Counted from the first letter of the stretch, positions 11,781 through 23,999 are shown. The stretch: 64,000 nt of DNA from Heloderma charlesbogerti (GCA_026122225.1 JANEZZ010000728.1:2108001-2172000); one strand, 5' to 3'. The notes: a model not told the origin generated them from the sequence alone. Numbers and translations are program-made.

Positions 11781-12695
11781 AATATAAAAATACAACCATG
11801 TAACCAGTCCAGAAATACTTCACCTGTAGTATTTGCTTGTGATTAAGCTACATTGTGATTAAGCTACATTGAGAGCCTCTTAATTATATGCTGCATTCTC
11901 ACTGTCTGAGGTAAATTGAGAAAGCTCATCAACAACTGTTCCACAGCCACTCTCAAAGTTCATTCTGAAACATTCCCGTCTATGTTTCATAAATCCTTTA
12001 TTCAACCACACAAAAACTGTCTAATATAACAATACTTCTATGTTTTTATTATTATTTTTCCAGGGCTTAAAATTCTACTAAATGCTATAAAGTAAAAAGA
12101 TTTAAATAAAAAGTTCCCTGCCAGAGTGTTTACAATCTAACAAATGCAACACAACAGGCAGGGTAGACTAGACAACAATATTTTATCCAGAAGCAGTAAA
12201 ATAAACTGGCAAGCCAAGCCACCGCACAATTTTGTAATACTCCGTATCTGCCAAATACCACCATGCTGGCAATCTCGGTTGAGTATGCTTTGTTTGCCTA
12301 GCAGGAAGCAGGACTATCATTTACTGCAGGATAGGGAACTTTCAGGAAGTACATTAGGAAATGGCTGACATTCCATTATCAAGAAGATAAACATTTTCAC
12401 CTGGAATGCATTGAACTTGTGTCGACGTTTGGGATGAAACAGTCCAGTTTTCTCATAAACATGTCCTATATAAAAATTACTAGTCGATTTATCAAGCATG
12501 GAATTTACTTCCCTTTTAACTCAGTTGTAAAATTCCTATTTGCCTTTAATAGTTGAGGGGTAAGCCATATGCTTGAAACCTTTGTGTTCAATTATACATG
12601 CTTTAATGCTATAGAAATCAATAGAACCCAAAGGTATGCAACTGGATACAGTTAGCATTCATATAAAAATGGGTCAATAATGCAACCTCAGCTTG
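11781..12695. other. Unique intronic DNA, nothing seen
   Basis: AT-rich, with no repeat boundaries or open frames of note. Confidence 0.4.
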
Positions 12696-12699
12696 TCTT

Positions 12700-12850
12700 C
12701 TATTATTATTATTATATTTTTAGTCAGCCCAAGAACAAGCAGTATTGATATATTGCCTTTCTATTAAAAATTGGTAAGGCAGCTTACAACATATTAAAAA
12801 ACAACAAGTGTCTCAACAATAAAAAATGACAAGAGACAGGAGAAAAGCAG
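12700..12850 (-). mobile_element. L2 3'-end fragment
   Basis: Short minus-strand relic: a (TTA)n tract followed by 'TATTGCCTTTCTATT' and 'GGCAGCTTACAACATATTAAAA', the usual 3' end of reptile L2 elements (compare 42300-42430 and 57310-57460). Confidence 0.55.
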
Positions 12851-12982
12851 ATAAAAACAAAGGAAAATTCATTTTCCAAGGAGTCAGCAAAATAACTTCC
12901 AACAGAACTCCACTCTACTATCTTCCGTAGTCTTTATTCCCATTGTGAAACAATACAATAATTTTGGGATGCTCTTCTTCAG

Positions 12983-13110
12983 TAGTGTAGTCCAATGATT
13001 TAGTAGTGTAGTCCAGGCCTGGGATGCCTGGATTCAAATCCCACCTCCATTACGTACCAATTGCCAGCCTCACTTTCAGCCACTGCCTGCAAAATGATAA
13101 CCTACCATAC
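12983..13110 (+). mobile_element. tRNA-derived SINE fragment
   Basis: Contains GTGTAGTCC and a B box GGATTCAAATCCC (near 13030), then CORE-like sequence; truncated where the 5S-derived SINE begins. Confidence 0.5.
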
Positions 13111-13120
13111 CAAGTCCCAG

Positions 13121-13274
13121 GGCATAGTCTGAAGGCACATGAGGCAGCCACCTTGCTGAAGCTAAGCAGGTTTGGATCTGGTCAGTGCTTGGAGGGCAGA
13201 CCACCTGGGAACCACATGTAGCCACCTTGCATTCCATGATGGAAGAAAGGTATACATGTAATAAATAAATAAAG
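13121..13274 (+). mobile_element. 5S-rRNA-derived SINE with L2-like tail
   Basis: The head aligns with the 3' two thirds of 5S rRNA, including the internal promoter region (GAAGCTAAGCAGG near 13157, then GGTCAGTGCTTGGA in place of GGTTAGTACTTGGA, then ACCACCTGGGAA). The tail (GGAAGAAAGGTATACATG, then ATAAATAAATAAA) is of the L2/MIR type. Diverged copy, so a SINE and not a 5S gene. Contrast with the CR1-tailed 5S SINE at 34042-34206. Confidence 0.75.
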
Positions 13275-14884
13275 TTACTGGAGGGGTGGGGATCAGGGGA
13301 GGCTGTAATGCACTTAACAAATTAGCAGTGTCTTCTTATGCAAATCTACTCAAAAATAAGTCCCACAGAATTCAGTGGGACTCACTCCCATGTAAGGATG
13401 TATCAAACTGCAGCTTACAACATCTAGAAATGTTTACATATCTTAATGGCCAGTTCTTCTACTTCCACTACACTCCGATGTGTATGTCTTGATCAAGAAT
13501 GACAGAGTGGAGGAATGGCTGGAGGCCTGCTCTTCTTTGGCACAATGAGGCCAGAATCTGGACATTGAGAAAGAAGTGGCAAGGGCAGGGGGTGCTGAGT
13601 ACTGTACTGCATTGCCTACCTTCTCAATGATTCCTTCTTTCCAAGCATGCTAGGGCTGAATATTCCAACCCCAATATACCTGGGAAGAGGCACGAGAGCA
13701 GGTAGGCCCAAGCTCTGTACACTCACCTTCCCAGTAGCTCCCTTTTCCTGGAGCAATGATATCAGAGTGTCCCCAACACTGGGATTTGGCAACACCGGAT
13801 GCCTGGAAAGAGGGAACCGCTAAGAAGGTAGGTGGTACTGTGCGGTGCATTGGGGATTGGGGCAGAGAAAGAGGGCTGGTGCTCCCACACTCTCCAGGAT
13901 GTCCCTAGTAGCAGTCAGCTCAGCAACAGAAGTGCCTAGGTAGTTAACACAGATATAGTAAAATGGTAAAAAATAAGCCAACACATGAAATTTTTTCACA
14001 CTGCCTCATAAAGATGAGAGCTACTGACAGTCTCTAGGTAACCATAACTCCCACTGCATGATATTCTTCTGCGCACGTGTACTAAACTAGAACAGCTGGT
14101 TTTAGAGATGGCAAATGTGATGCTTTTGAAAAGGAGTGGGATGATCACTTCCTTTCTAACGGTCTCATCATCCCATTTCAAAGCACCAAACATATTTGTT
14201 TGCTTCTCAGTCACGTTTAGCCAGGACAATAATAATTTTAAAGCTCTGACTGCCAAATTTTACTGAGAGTGGTGGATAGACTCCTGCTTTTTTTCCCACA
14301 GCTGTCTTGCTTTGGATGGGGGAGCAGCACAGAAGGCAAAGAATTAGTATATACAGAACAGATCCCCTTGGCTACCTGAACCAATCTTGTTCAAAGTTGT
14401 TTGTTCCTCTCAGGTGAACAAACAGCACTAGGAAAGATGGCATGTGCATGCCTTGAAATGTTATTAAAACCTCAACTAAGACCTACATTAAGATAAGACA
14501 GGCTTACTAGGTCAAAGAATGCCAATAGTCCTTAGTCCAGAAGGCATGTAGGGCATTTTGCCATTGCCACATGAACACTGTTTACATACAAGTATATCAA
14601 GGCAAACAAGCGAAGAAAAAACAAAATTATATAAGCACTTTTAGCTTCTGGGTTATATATTAACCAAGACTTGGGGGGGGGAGGCTCTTTTGTTTATCCA
14701 TTTCCTTTTTTTCTTGTGAAAACGAGGCAAAGAATAGAAAGGAAGTGAGGATAGAGCCAGATTTAAAATACTGGGAGCCAAGCTACTTATTTCAGATGAT
14801 GAAAAAATGTATTCCCTACCCCAACCATGAAGCAACCCAAACCATGCAGATGAGAGGGGTGATGGTGGAGGCTGTATTCCAATC
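13275..14884. other. Mostly unique intronic DNA
   Basis: A weak family-3 MITE match (AAATAAGTCCCACAGAATTC, then GTGGGACTCACTCCCATGTA) lies at about 13335-13400. The rest shows nothing I can name. Confidence 0.4.
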
Positions 14885-15095
14885 TTCTTGCCTTAGGAAC
14901 ACAGGAAACTGCCTTAGCTGGATTCCGACATTTGTTCCATCTAGCCCAGTACTGTTGACACTGACTGGCAGCAGCTCTCCAGGCTTTCAAACAGTTGTTT
15001 TTCAGCCCTGCCTGGAGATGAGGGGGGCTGGTCCTAGGGCCTTCTGCATGCAAAGCAGGTGCTCTACCACTGAACTACAGCCCTTCTCCTTTGCT
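14885..15095 (-). mobile_element. tRNA-derived SINE
   Basis: In minus orientation the head reads GGGCTGTAGTTCAGTGGTAG, AGCACCTGCTTTGCATGCAG, a clear tRNA-like A box, then the body with CTGGGCTAGATGGAACAAAT and ends AGGCAGTTTCCTGTG. Same family as 2892-3070 and 15305-15520. Confidence 0.82.
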
Positions 15096-15304
15096 GATTG
15101 TGAAGCAGAGTCCTGCTGCCAGCAGCAGAGAGAGTTGGGACAACTCCTGAGCCCCAATGTCTAGACACAAGAGTTCAAAGTCTACGCCTGAGTAACGATA
15201 TGCTTTTTCAACCTTTAACATGTGCCAAATAAGTTTCTGACCTGACAAAATGCCAGAAGTTGAGGCACAGTCATATATATCGGAGAAAAAGACTCAGATT
15301 CAAA

Positions 15305-15520
15305 CCAAACCTAGGAAACTGCATTATACAAGGTCAGACTTTTTGTCGGTCTAGTCTAGTACTGTTTACTCTGCCAGCAGCATTCCAGGGCTTCAGGCAG
15401 AGGACTCTTGCCCATCAACTGCTCCCCAAGATCTCTGGATGTGACTTGGGATGTCAGGGACTGAACCTGGGACTTTCCGCAATGCAACCCATGTGCTTTA
15501 CCACAGAACTATGATGCTAT
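15305..15520 (-). mobile_element. tRNA-derived SINE
   Basis: Minus strand: head CATAGTTCTGTGGTAAAGCA, B box CCCAGGTTCAGTCCCTGAC, body with CTAGACTAGACCGACAAAAA and end GCAGTTTCCTAG. Second minus-strand copy of the family within 500 bp; the two copies are too diverged to be a recent tandem duplication. Confidence 0.8.
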
Positions 15521-17023
15521 GACCAAAGGCTGCTGATGGTTAGTTCTTGCACTTGAAAGTTGATAAAAAGAAGGAAGCACCACCAAGTATTATATTGAAA
15601 TTGTTTTACCAATATATCTTTTCTGACTATATAATAGAGATGACTGGTCTTGCATGCTGAAGGACAGCCTCATGCCTGTCTCTGTAAACTTACGTGGCAA
15701 AGCCATTTCACCTTTGCCTTTTAAATAATTCATTTGCAAAACCAGTATCTCCCCATCCCAATGCAGTATGCATGAAAGGCTTGTGGAAATCACCATTCCA
15801 AATCAAAGCAAAGGGCTCTTTCCAATAGCAGCCCCTGAAGAATGAAATATCAGATTTTCTCTCTTTGTAAAAGTAAAGCTGGCACAGCAATGTTATGTAG
15901 TAACTCCAATTGCATAGTGTTTTTTTTTAATTATTTTAATGGCCACTACATGGAGACAAACTAGCTATATTGCATATGATGGTAACTGTATGGATACCAT
16001 CATGCACAATTACACAGAGAAGCCATTTTATTTGTTTTTACTTCTAGCATGTATGGTAATAAAGTGGCATCTGAACTGGGAGGGTCAGTGAGTCCATAAC
16101 AGCAACAGTGCCCACTACCACCAGTGTGCAATTTTAGCACAACCTTCAAGATCTGAGCAAAACTGATAGGCATTCCAATGAAAAATACCTTTCCTTGAAT
16201 GTCTCTTTATTCCCACTAAGGAAAGGAAACCGGATTTAAGAACAAAAACTAACCACCTGCCCGTATCTTATTTTTATATATCCACATACTTTTCTTGGGC
16301 AACAGCATTCCAGGTAAGGCATAATCCACCCACATAATCTTCCCAAAAATAAACAGGATGAGAGGAGGGATATGTTGTTTCTGGACTACTAGGCACATAT
16401 CCTTATTCCAATATATTTCAGAGCTTCTGGATGGTATAATTAATTTGGCTGTGTACGTTCCTTGCCCATTTTGACACTCCAATACTGTTCTTACCTCAAA
16501 CAACAGTGTCAACAATATAAAGCAAAGCTGCAGTGACTGTCAGCTCCTAAAGTAGTTCACATACTGAGACACTTAAAGCAAGCGGGGGGGAGGGGGGAAC
16601 TGAGAGAAGAGAGCTGCTTGCTATTCCAGCAACAGGAGTGCCTGCTGGGAGACACAATAAAGGTCCAAAGTACACAAAGCTGTCTAGGAATTCGGTAGCT
16701 AGCAGGGGGCCTATTTATAGCAATTTATGTGGAAAAACATATTTTAAAGCCTACTCAGCATTCCCTAGTACTATCAGGCAATCCTGGTACACTTTTCCAT
16801 TCAATCAGCTCCTGTGAATCATGCCAGTTACAACAGTGGGAATATCCCAGTGTAACTGGAATTCTCTTTTTGCAAATTCAGCACTCTCAAAACACAGTCT
16901 ATTTCTCTTTTATTGTCTTGCATACACACAAAAGCAAGAGTACTGAAATCTTTTTTTTCTTCTTTTCGTTACACCAGACTTTCTCTTTTCCATTTAGATT
17001 TGAAATCCGCCATCCAGAACTGT
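15521..17023. other. Unique intronic DNA, nothing seen
   Basis: No repeat ends and no conserved frames recognised. An open minus-strand stretch at 16249-16515 has no recognisable domain and no splice-site support. Confidence 0.4.
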
Positions 17024-17035
17024 CCTCAATCAAGT

Positions 17036-17356
17036 AAGGTAAAGGTGTCCCCAGCCAGTCGTAGCCAACTCTAGGGTGCGGTGCTCATCCCCGTTTCTAA
17101 GCCGAAGAGCCAGCGCTGTCCGAAGACGCTTCCGTGGTCATGTGGCTGGCACGAGGTGCGCGGAACACTGTTACCTTTCCCGCCGAAGCGGTACCTATTT
17201 ATCTACTTGCAATTTCTTGCTTTCAGACTGCTAGGTTGGCATGAGCTGGGACTGAAGATGGGAGCTCACTCCATCACGCAGCACTCGGGTCATGAACTGC
17301 TGTCCTGCTGACCTTCCGGTCTGCAGTTCAGCGTCTTAACCACTAGGCCACCGCGG
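17036..17356 (-). mobile_element. Sauria SINE, full length
   Basis: Minus strand: tRNA-derived head (CGGTGGCCTAGTGGTTAAGA), body with GAGCTCCCATCTTCAGTCCC, CCAACCTAGCAGTCTGAAAG, AGTAGATAAATAGGTACCGC and GGCCACATGACC-like sequence, and a tail ending CACCTTTACCTT. The tail is the BovB-like 3' end by which BovB reverse transcriptase mobilises these SINEs. It is flanked by a perfect 12-bp duplication CCTCAATCAAGT (17024-17035 and 17357-17368). Sauria SINEs are restricted to squamates, the best single clue to the host. The intact duplication argues for a fairly young insertion. Confidence 0.92.
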
Positions 17357-17762
17357 CCTCAATCAAGTGCCTGATACTTATTTCCTAAAAATCTGTTCTC
17401 TCTACTGGCCCACATTACTCATGATTACACATAGCTTAACATTGGAAGGAAATGTCATTTGGGAACTCTGCTGTAGAATCAGTCATGGTACAACAGTACC
17501 CTCTCAAATTACATATGAGGAGAAGCTAAAGGCAGAGCTGCTGTTTCTGGACCAATCTAGAACCACATTTAGAGAGAGTCATTAATTATATTTAATAACC
17601 TCTTCAAAAGTTGTGACCAGTATGCAATTGGTTGTTGAAATTCCCTTGCAGTCTCTCTTCTTCAGTCATTTTAGAATGCTTCTGAACCTATCAGCATATG
17701 TCTTCTCTCTAGCTCTTTTTTTACTGTTTCTCCATCACACTCAATATAATTTTCAAGATCCT

Positions 17763-18205
17763 GGGTTGTATCCGGTGTCACTCCTCTGAGATGGTGTCTG
17801 ACAGCAAACAGGGAGTGGGGTAATTTGCAGTGATTTCCCTTCTTCACTCCCATTTCATCACCAAATCTGCTGCGGATGGTCCCCAGAACTCCCCAGCAGA
17901 TTGGGAAGCATCGGGCGGACTGGCAGGGGGAATCACCCCCAAAATGTCTCCTTCCCATTGGACAGGCGCCTTCCATCAATGGTGGTCTCCTGGCCAATGG
18001 ATCACACCTACCAATGGAACAGGGAGGAGGAGGTTTTCGGTGATTCCTCCTCCATCTTCATCCCCTAAATCTGTTCCAGAGGGTATCCTGGCCCCCTGGA
18101 GCAGACTGGGGGCAATGCCGTGGGGGAATTACCAAAACTTGCCTCCCTCCTCATTCCTCTGGCAAACTCACTGCATCATCAAGTGATCATAATTGGATAG
18201 AACCC
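17763..18205. mobile_element. Probable nonautonomous DNA transposon
   Basis: Ends GGGTTGTATCC and GGATAGAACCC are inverted copies at 10 of 11 positions; the interior is GC-rich with no coding content. Related in its terminal bases to the element at 9115-9359. The flanking duplication is not clear. Confidence 0.45.
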
Positions 18206-21200
18206 CCAGACCCTTAATTCCAGTTGGATTTTACCATCTTCACTTCTTCTCCTTCTCTCACACACACCCCTTTCCCCTTCCAACTTTGGTATCTGCTGTT
18301 ACACTATAACAGAACCCACCTCTACGTATTAAACTAACTCTCTCTCTCTCTCTTCCTCTAAATCCCCTAACAAAACTCAGCTAGGGCTGGATCTCATCAC
18401 TTCTGTGTTCAAAATTGCAACAAGGGCAATGCTAGAGCCTAAGGAAGAGTTAAATAAATATGGAAAAACACTGCCCCAAGTTGCAGATTACTTCTGTGAT
18501 TTTTTTTTTTTAATGAATGGCTTTCCCTAAAGCTCTTTTTGTCCCTCTCAATACAGAACCCTGGTAGTACCTTTTTGTAACCCGACTGATTACTATTAAC
18601 AGAAAAGCAGCCTTAACTAGGCAGACTGACTTAGTAAAAAAAAAAAAAAAGGGGGGGGGAGGGCAGAGGAACAGCCTTGGAGATGTGCGCTGATGGATTT
18701 TTCTTGGGCTTCCACTTATCACCAGTTTTATTTAAACGTTTTCCATCAGGAAACCTTCTTCTGACTTTGCCTCTGCTTGTACAGCCCCATACAAAACTAC
18801 TATAAATGGCCCATACAGATGACCATTTATTTCCTAGGGTGTGTGCCTATAACCACTTAGTAAGCCTGAACTGTCCTGCCAAGTGCAGAGGAAATTCCTA
18901 CTACATTTCTGTATGAGATCAGAAATACAGGGATACAGGAGGAGAGTAGAAAGTTTCTGCTCACCATTGGGTGAAACAATACAAACGACCAGCTTATTAA
19001 AGGATTGTACACACACTGTGGAAAATGGCTACTTAGTAAAATGGTTGTCTGTATCCCCTTTCATTAAAAGATTTTTCCACAGGATAATTTGAGACAACGC
19101 AGAGAGTACAAGGTATTAGCAAAGCTTGTTGAAGTCTTTAGTGAGACATGTTTGCAAAATATTGTTTAACTAAGCATACATTGTAATGGAATTATAGTAA
19201 AACAGAAGCAACGAAGCATTTTAGAAATGCGTTCAATGCATCAAAATGCAGATTTGGCAATTCACCATAAAATTCTTAGTTATGTATCACATAGGTCACG
19301 TCACTTGCAAGCAGCGCAGACCCTTATCTACAGCTTAAGTGAATCCTGAACCACACTAGAAACTGGCTTTATTTTTCAACTGAAGAGTCTTCTCTGTATT
19401 CTAAGCTTACGAGAAAGCAGGATTAAGAAAATACCACTTCTGCACATTCATTTGGGTTTTATTTTGAGCACTTCACTAGGTATCATATTACATCTCTAGA
19501 TGTATCCCTGAAGTGTTTTAAGTGTTCATCTAAAGATGTACAGTGAGGAATGTAACAGGCACATCTATGCAAACACACAGGCATTGTACATGTTCACTTG
19601 TCGGGGGGCTGTGATTACCTGCAGCTCCCTGTTGACCATGTACTTGGTAGCAAGCTGAGTTTTGCCTGCGCATAATGTGTGGAGCCCCTCTATACACACA
19701 GAGTTTGACCCTTGTATGATTGTTGTTAGTGAATCCTAGCTGGCTGTTGCTTGCTCTGCATGGCAATGTGCTGCCCATAAGCCAGCAAAGGTTCGTAGCT
19801 TTGAATTACACCATACCAAGCAATTTTAGTGGTTTAAATCACAGGGGATATTTTGCCACAAGAGAGGTTAGAGATAACAGTTCTAATGTGTCTCTGACTG
19901 TCTACTGTCTCAAAGCAGGAACACCAGTGCATTTTACATAAGGCCCTTTTTGTCACAGACCAGAAAAGGCTTTTCTCGAAATGCTGCAGGATGAGTCATA
20001 AACTGCAAGGCAGTAAAGCATTTCACTGTTGATAACTGATGTGATGGAATTAAGCCAGCCCTTGTTTTCCATTTTATTCCATTTACCAGACTCCTGCCAC
20101 ACACTTTTTAAAGTACAGGCTCATCTATGAGGCAGGTTAACAAGTAAGAAACTCTGTGTGTCTCTCCGCATGTCTGCTACCTTATGTACAAAAGGCAGTT
20201 CTAAGCTCAATGTTTGAACAAATGTTGGATAATGCTGTGCAAGGCTTATTCGCCTTGTCTAAATGACACATGCTTAAGTATGGTGTTGCCTTTGCACGTG
20301 CCTGAACGCTTCAGGCAGGGATTTGCATCTCACCAGCTAGGCAGGGACCCATCTTTTCCGACCACTAGTGATCAAATGACTAACTTCCTCTGTTTGACCA
20401 TCTATCCTCTGCAAATATTTATATATAGCTTGTGCCTTGGAGGAGATCTCTCCCATTGGCAAGCAATTCCGTTTGCAGTTCTTGCTACTGAGGAAGGACT
20501 CTGTTTTCATTCATCTAACAAGCAGCCACTCTTGCCTCAGGAGCGTTGGGACTGGGGCTTCAAGCCAAACTGCATGTTACTGTTCATACATAGCATGCTG
20601 CTACATCTGTTCCTTTTTCCTTTCTCAAAAGCAAGCGCAGGAGGCCCAATTTAGATCACCACCACTGCACACCACTTTTTCTCCTTTATCTGCATAAGAG
20701 AAAAAGCTGCTGCTGATGGATCTGAGCCACCAGGGCAAATTGCCTGCCTCAGAAAGTCCAACAACACCTACCTGAAGATACCGTGTGAGGGCAAAGGGTT
20801 AAAAAAAGCCCTACTGCCTTCCCACACACCCGCTAGGGTCCCAATTCATAACTTCTCTAGTACAGGAAAAGGACAGGCATAGCTGTGTGCTACATATTAT
20901 AATTAAAGTTTAGTCTGACCTACAGAGCTATCTAGGGCCATGAATGATCAGGCCCCAGAGCTCTCTCCAGGCCAAAAGAAGGAAAGAGGGGACATCAGCT
21001 TCTGCAACTGGCAGACCCCTATGATGCCTCTGAAAGGGCCAGGCCTGGTATAAATGCAAAGAACCTAATCTTTTAACCTTGCCTGGTCATATTCAGGAAT
21101 GGACGGGAGGGATCCTGGGATGAAGGAACACCATCCAGCTTGGATTCTGGACCCTGCCATCTTGGAAGCAGCTTAGTTGGCCATTTCATCTTCTATGATT

Positions 21201-22026
21201 AACTAGTGAATCTCTTCCAAAATTATCTATAATTTTTCCACACATTTCCAATATGACCTCAACCACAGTAAGAACGGCTAAAACAAGAGTGACCAAAGCA
21301 ATTTATAGTTCCAGAAATACATTTTTCAGCTGCATTGCATTTTCTGGACATGCCACTTAACAGTACAAAAACAGATGCAAGTTTATGAATTGAGTAACCT
21401 CATTCATATATCAGCACTTTGCCACAACAGCATTTTAAAAGCTTTTAACAACCTGCCGTCCATTGGGACTGCTAATATTTAAGCACCATTCCATTGTTCA
21501 GAAGCCTGTTAAAACAAAATTCTTCTGAACAATGGAACAATCACCCTAACCTGAGCTAACGGCTTTCCAGTAACAGACTGATCAAAGAATCAATTGCTAA
21601 AGAGAGACAGGCCTAATCAAGTGAGTTTTGCAGGAGGGGGGGCAGGGGGAAACTTCCTTTTAAAATAAGTTTCTAGGGATTTCATAGATAACGGTTTTCT
21701 GCTGGATTTTAACTAAGTACTTTCTTAAATTTTATACCAAAAGTTGTTACTGCAAAAAAAAATCTACATCTGATTACAAAACTGCCAAGTGCAGCGTTTG
21801 TTTGTTGTTAAATATTATTCCACAGTGGGTTGACAATGCTGAAGGAGGTAAATCAATTATACTAGTTGCCTTTACTGGGTTTACAGAGATGAACTCTCTC
21901 CTTCCTTTTGTTTGGGGGCATCAACTTTAAGTCATTTTGATGTTCATGTCACAGAGACGTACGATTAAAGAAAATTTTCTTGTATCAGAACTTGTGTTTT
22001 CTAAGCAAATCCAGTTTCCAAAGTAC
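18206..22026. other. Mostly unique intronic DNA
   Basis: Simple repeats at 18333-18353 (CT) and a poly-A/poly-G run at 18638-18659. At 20905-21110 frames such as LTYRAI and SGPRALS hint at a very old LINE relic, too weak to name. Nothing else is supported. Confidence 0.4.
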
Positions 22027-22034
22027 CTGCATAC

Positions 22035-22169
22035 CAGGGGTGGGCAGCCTGTGGCCCTCCAGCTGATTGGCCCACAACTCCCATCATCCCTCACCACTGG
22101 CTATGCTGGGTAGTGCTGATGGGAGTTGTAGACCAAAGCATCTGGAGGGCCACAAGTTGCCCACCCCTG
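22035..22169. mobile_element. hAT-like palindromic MITE, 135 bp
   Basis: CAGGGGTGGGCAGCCTGTGG... ends ...CCACAAGTTGCCCACCCCTG, with inverted halves (CAACTCCCATCATCCC / GGGAGTTGTAG). An 8-bp duplication with one mismatch flanks it (CTGCATAC 22027-22034, CTGTATAC 22170-22177), as expected of hAT. Same family: 31758-31890, 33089-33228, 35966-36093, 41079-41213, 56786-56921 and 57500-57623. Confidence 0.85.
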
Positions 22170-22403
22170 CTGTATACATTGCACAATAACACAAATGGTA
22201 AATACTATGAAATTGGGGGAAAGTAGTGGTTTGGCTAAAGTCAACGGGACAGCTCAAAGACAATTTCAGCTCTAACAATTCCCTCTATTAGGAAGGTTTT
22301 CCTTTGTTACATCTGAGGAGTTGTACATATAAAATATAAAAATAAGCTACTGAAAGATGGCAAAAATGCCTTCCCCATATAAGTCACCTTCTTCGTCTAT
22401 TAA

Positions 22404-23316
22404 GATTATTTATTTATTTATTTATTATTTATTTATTTCTATACTGCCCAACAGCCGAAGCTCTCTGGGCGGTTCACAAAAATTAAAACCAAACAACACA
22501 CAATAAAACTATTTAAAATATATAGAACATTAAAACCACAATATAACAATACAACCACAATAAAACCTAGCAGCAGTACAGGAGTTTAAAATACAGATTT
22601 AAAACAGCAAAGATAAAAATTTAGAAAGCTAAAATGCTAGAATGCCTGGGAAAATAAAAAGGTCTTCACCTGGCGCCGAAAGGAGTACAATGTAGGCGCC
22701 AGGCGAACCTCACTAGGAAGCTCATTCCAGAGCCGGGGTGCCACAACAGAAAAAGCCCTCCTCCTAGTAGCCACCCGCCTCACTTCCTTTGGCAGGGGCT
22801 CACGGAGAAGGGCAGCTGATGATGATCTTAAGGTCCGGGCAGGCACATATGGGAGGAGGCGATCCTTCAGGTAACCTGGCCCCAAGCAGTTAAGGGCTTT
22901 AAATGTTAACACCAGCACTTTGAATCGGGCCCAGAAAGGGACTGGCAGCCAGTGCAGCTGGAAAAGTACTGGCGTAATATGAGCTCGCAGGCCAGTCCCT
23001 GTTAACAATCTTGCTGCCCTATTTTGGACCAGCTGAAGTTTCCGGACCGTTTTCAAAGGCAGCCCCACGTATAACGCATTGCAGTAATCCAGATGAGAAG
23101 TTATCAGAGCATGGATAACTGTAGCTAGGCTATCTCTGTCCAGATAAGGGTGTAGTTGATATACCAGCCTAAGCTGATAAAAAGTGCTCCGTGCCACTGA
23201 GTTCACCTGTGCCTCAAGTGACAGTTCTGGATCCAAGAGCACCCCCAAACTACGAACCTGATCCTTTAGGGGGAGTGCAACCCCCTCCAGAACAGGTTGA
23301 ATATCACCTAGTTCAG
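22404..23316 (-). mobile_element. L2 LINE, 5'-truncated 3' end
   Basis: A (TTTA)n tail at 22404-22440, a 3' UTR, and then a 203-codon open stretch (23248-22637) encoding the C-terminal RT-distal region: LGVLLDPELSLEAQV, LDYCNALYVGLPLKTVRKLQ, LHWLPVPFWARFKVLVLTFK and AFSVVAPRLWNELP. The open frame over 600 bp suggests a fairly young copy. The 5' truncation point is about 23316. The copy appears to have inserted into another repeat: ATTAAGAT precedes the tail and AGATAGTT follows the 5' end, a continuous motif in the inverted partner at 23833-23990. Confidence 0.9.
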
Positions 23317-23461
23317 ATAGTTCAGAAGGGCACGGTTCAAGAAGCTTTGGAACAGCTTATCAGAAGAGAACCAGGAGCGTTCCTACCTGCTGGCACTTCA
23401 AAAGGTCAGGCTGACCTGTGAAAGTTTGGAGTACAATAAGCATTCTCCCAAGCCCGGAAGC
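23317..23461 (+). repeat. Fold-back repeat R1, left arm
   Basis: About 145 bp whose reverse complement occurs at 23833-23990 with roughly 85-90% identity by eye. Shared words include GTTCAAGAAGCTTTGGAACA, GCTTATCAGAAGAGAA and TGACCTGTGAAAGTTT. Both arms keep one reading frame (KGTVQEALEQLIRRE...SKGQ.DL, stop TGA). I do not recognise the source family. Confidence 0.75.
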
Positions 23462-23569
23462 ATGGCATTCCAGAATGGTCCTGACTCTGTAATACATGCA
23501 GCAACCAGACTATTGGAATTTCACTCTGCCAGTCCAAATGCATTCTGTTCAATAGGTTTCCTTTTCTTA

Positions 23570-23703
23570 CGGTGCAATCCTATGCATGTTTAGACAGAAA
23601 AAAAGTTCTACAATTCCCAGCATTCCACAGCCAACATGGTTGGTGGGGAATGCTGGGAGTCGTAGGACTTTTTTTTCTGCCTAAACATACATAAGATTGC
23701 ACC
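23570..23703. mobile_element. Palindromic MITE family 1, 134 bp
   Basis: CGGTGCAATCCTATGCATG...ATTGCACCC with near-perfect inverted halves. TTA on both sides (23567-23569, 23704-23706). It lies in the spacer between the two R1 arms. Confidence 0.85.
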
Positions 23704-23832
23704 CTTAATTTTTTAAAGACTCTAAAAAGGTCTCAAGATACTTAAGGCCAGAATATTGGAGATCTCACTATATTTTGTAATCAGTTCTAGTAGTCTAGTC
23801 TTTACAGTAAGGACCTTGATATTCTAGGTATA

Positions 23833-23990
23833 GGGTTCCAGGCTTGGGAGTATGCTTATTGTACTTTAAAACTTTCACAGGTCAGTCTGACCTTTTGAAA
23901 TGCCAACAGGCAGAAACACTGCTGATTCTCTTCTGATAAGCTGTTCCAAAGCTTCTTGAACTGTGCCCTTCCAAACTATCTTAATGCATG
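23833..23990 (-). repeat. Fold-back repeat R1, right arm
   Basis: Inverted partner of 23317-23461; see that entry. Upstream of the shared part the motif CATTAAGATAGTTTGG is intact here, whereas in the left arm it is split by the L2 at 22404-23316. Confidence 0.75.
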
Positions 23991-23999
23991 TTTCACCTG

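Noticed and set aside
16249..16515. LONRF2 exon 2 candidate
   Set aside because: No TPR, RING or LON similarity and no flanking AG/GT in phase 1.
22404..22440. Independent microsatellite
   Set aside because: It is the 3' tail of the minus-strand L2.
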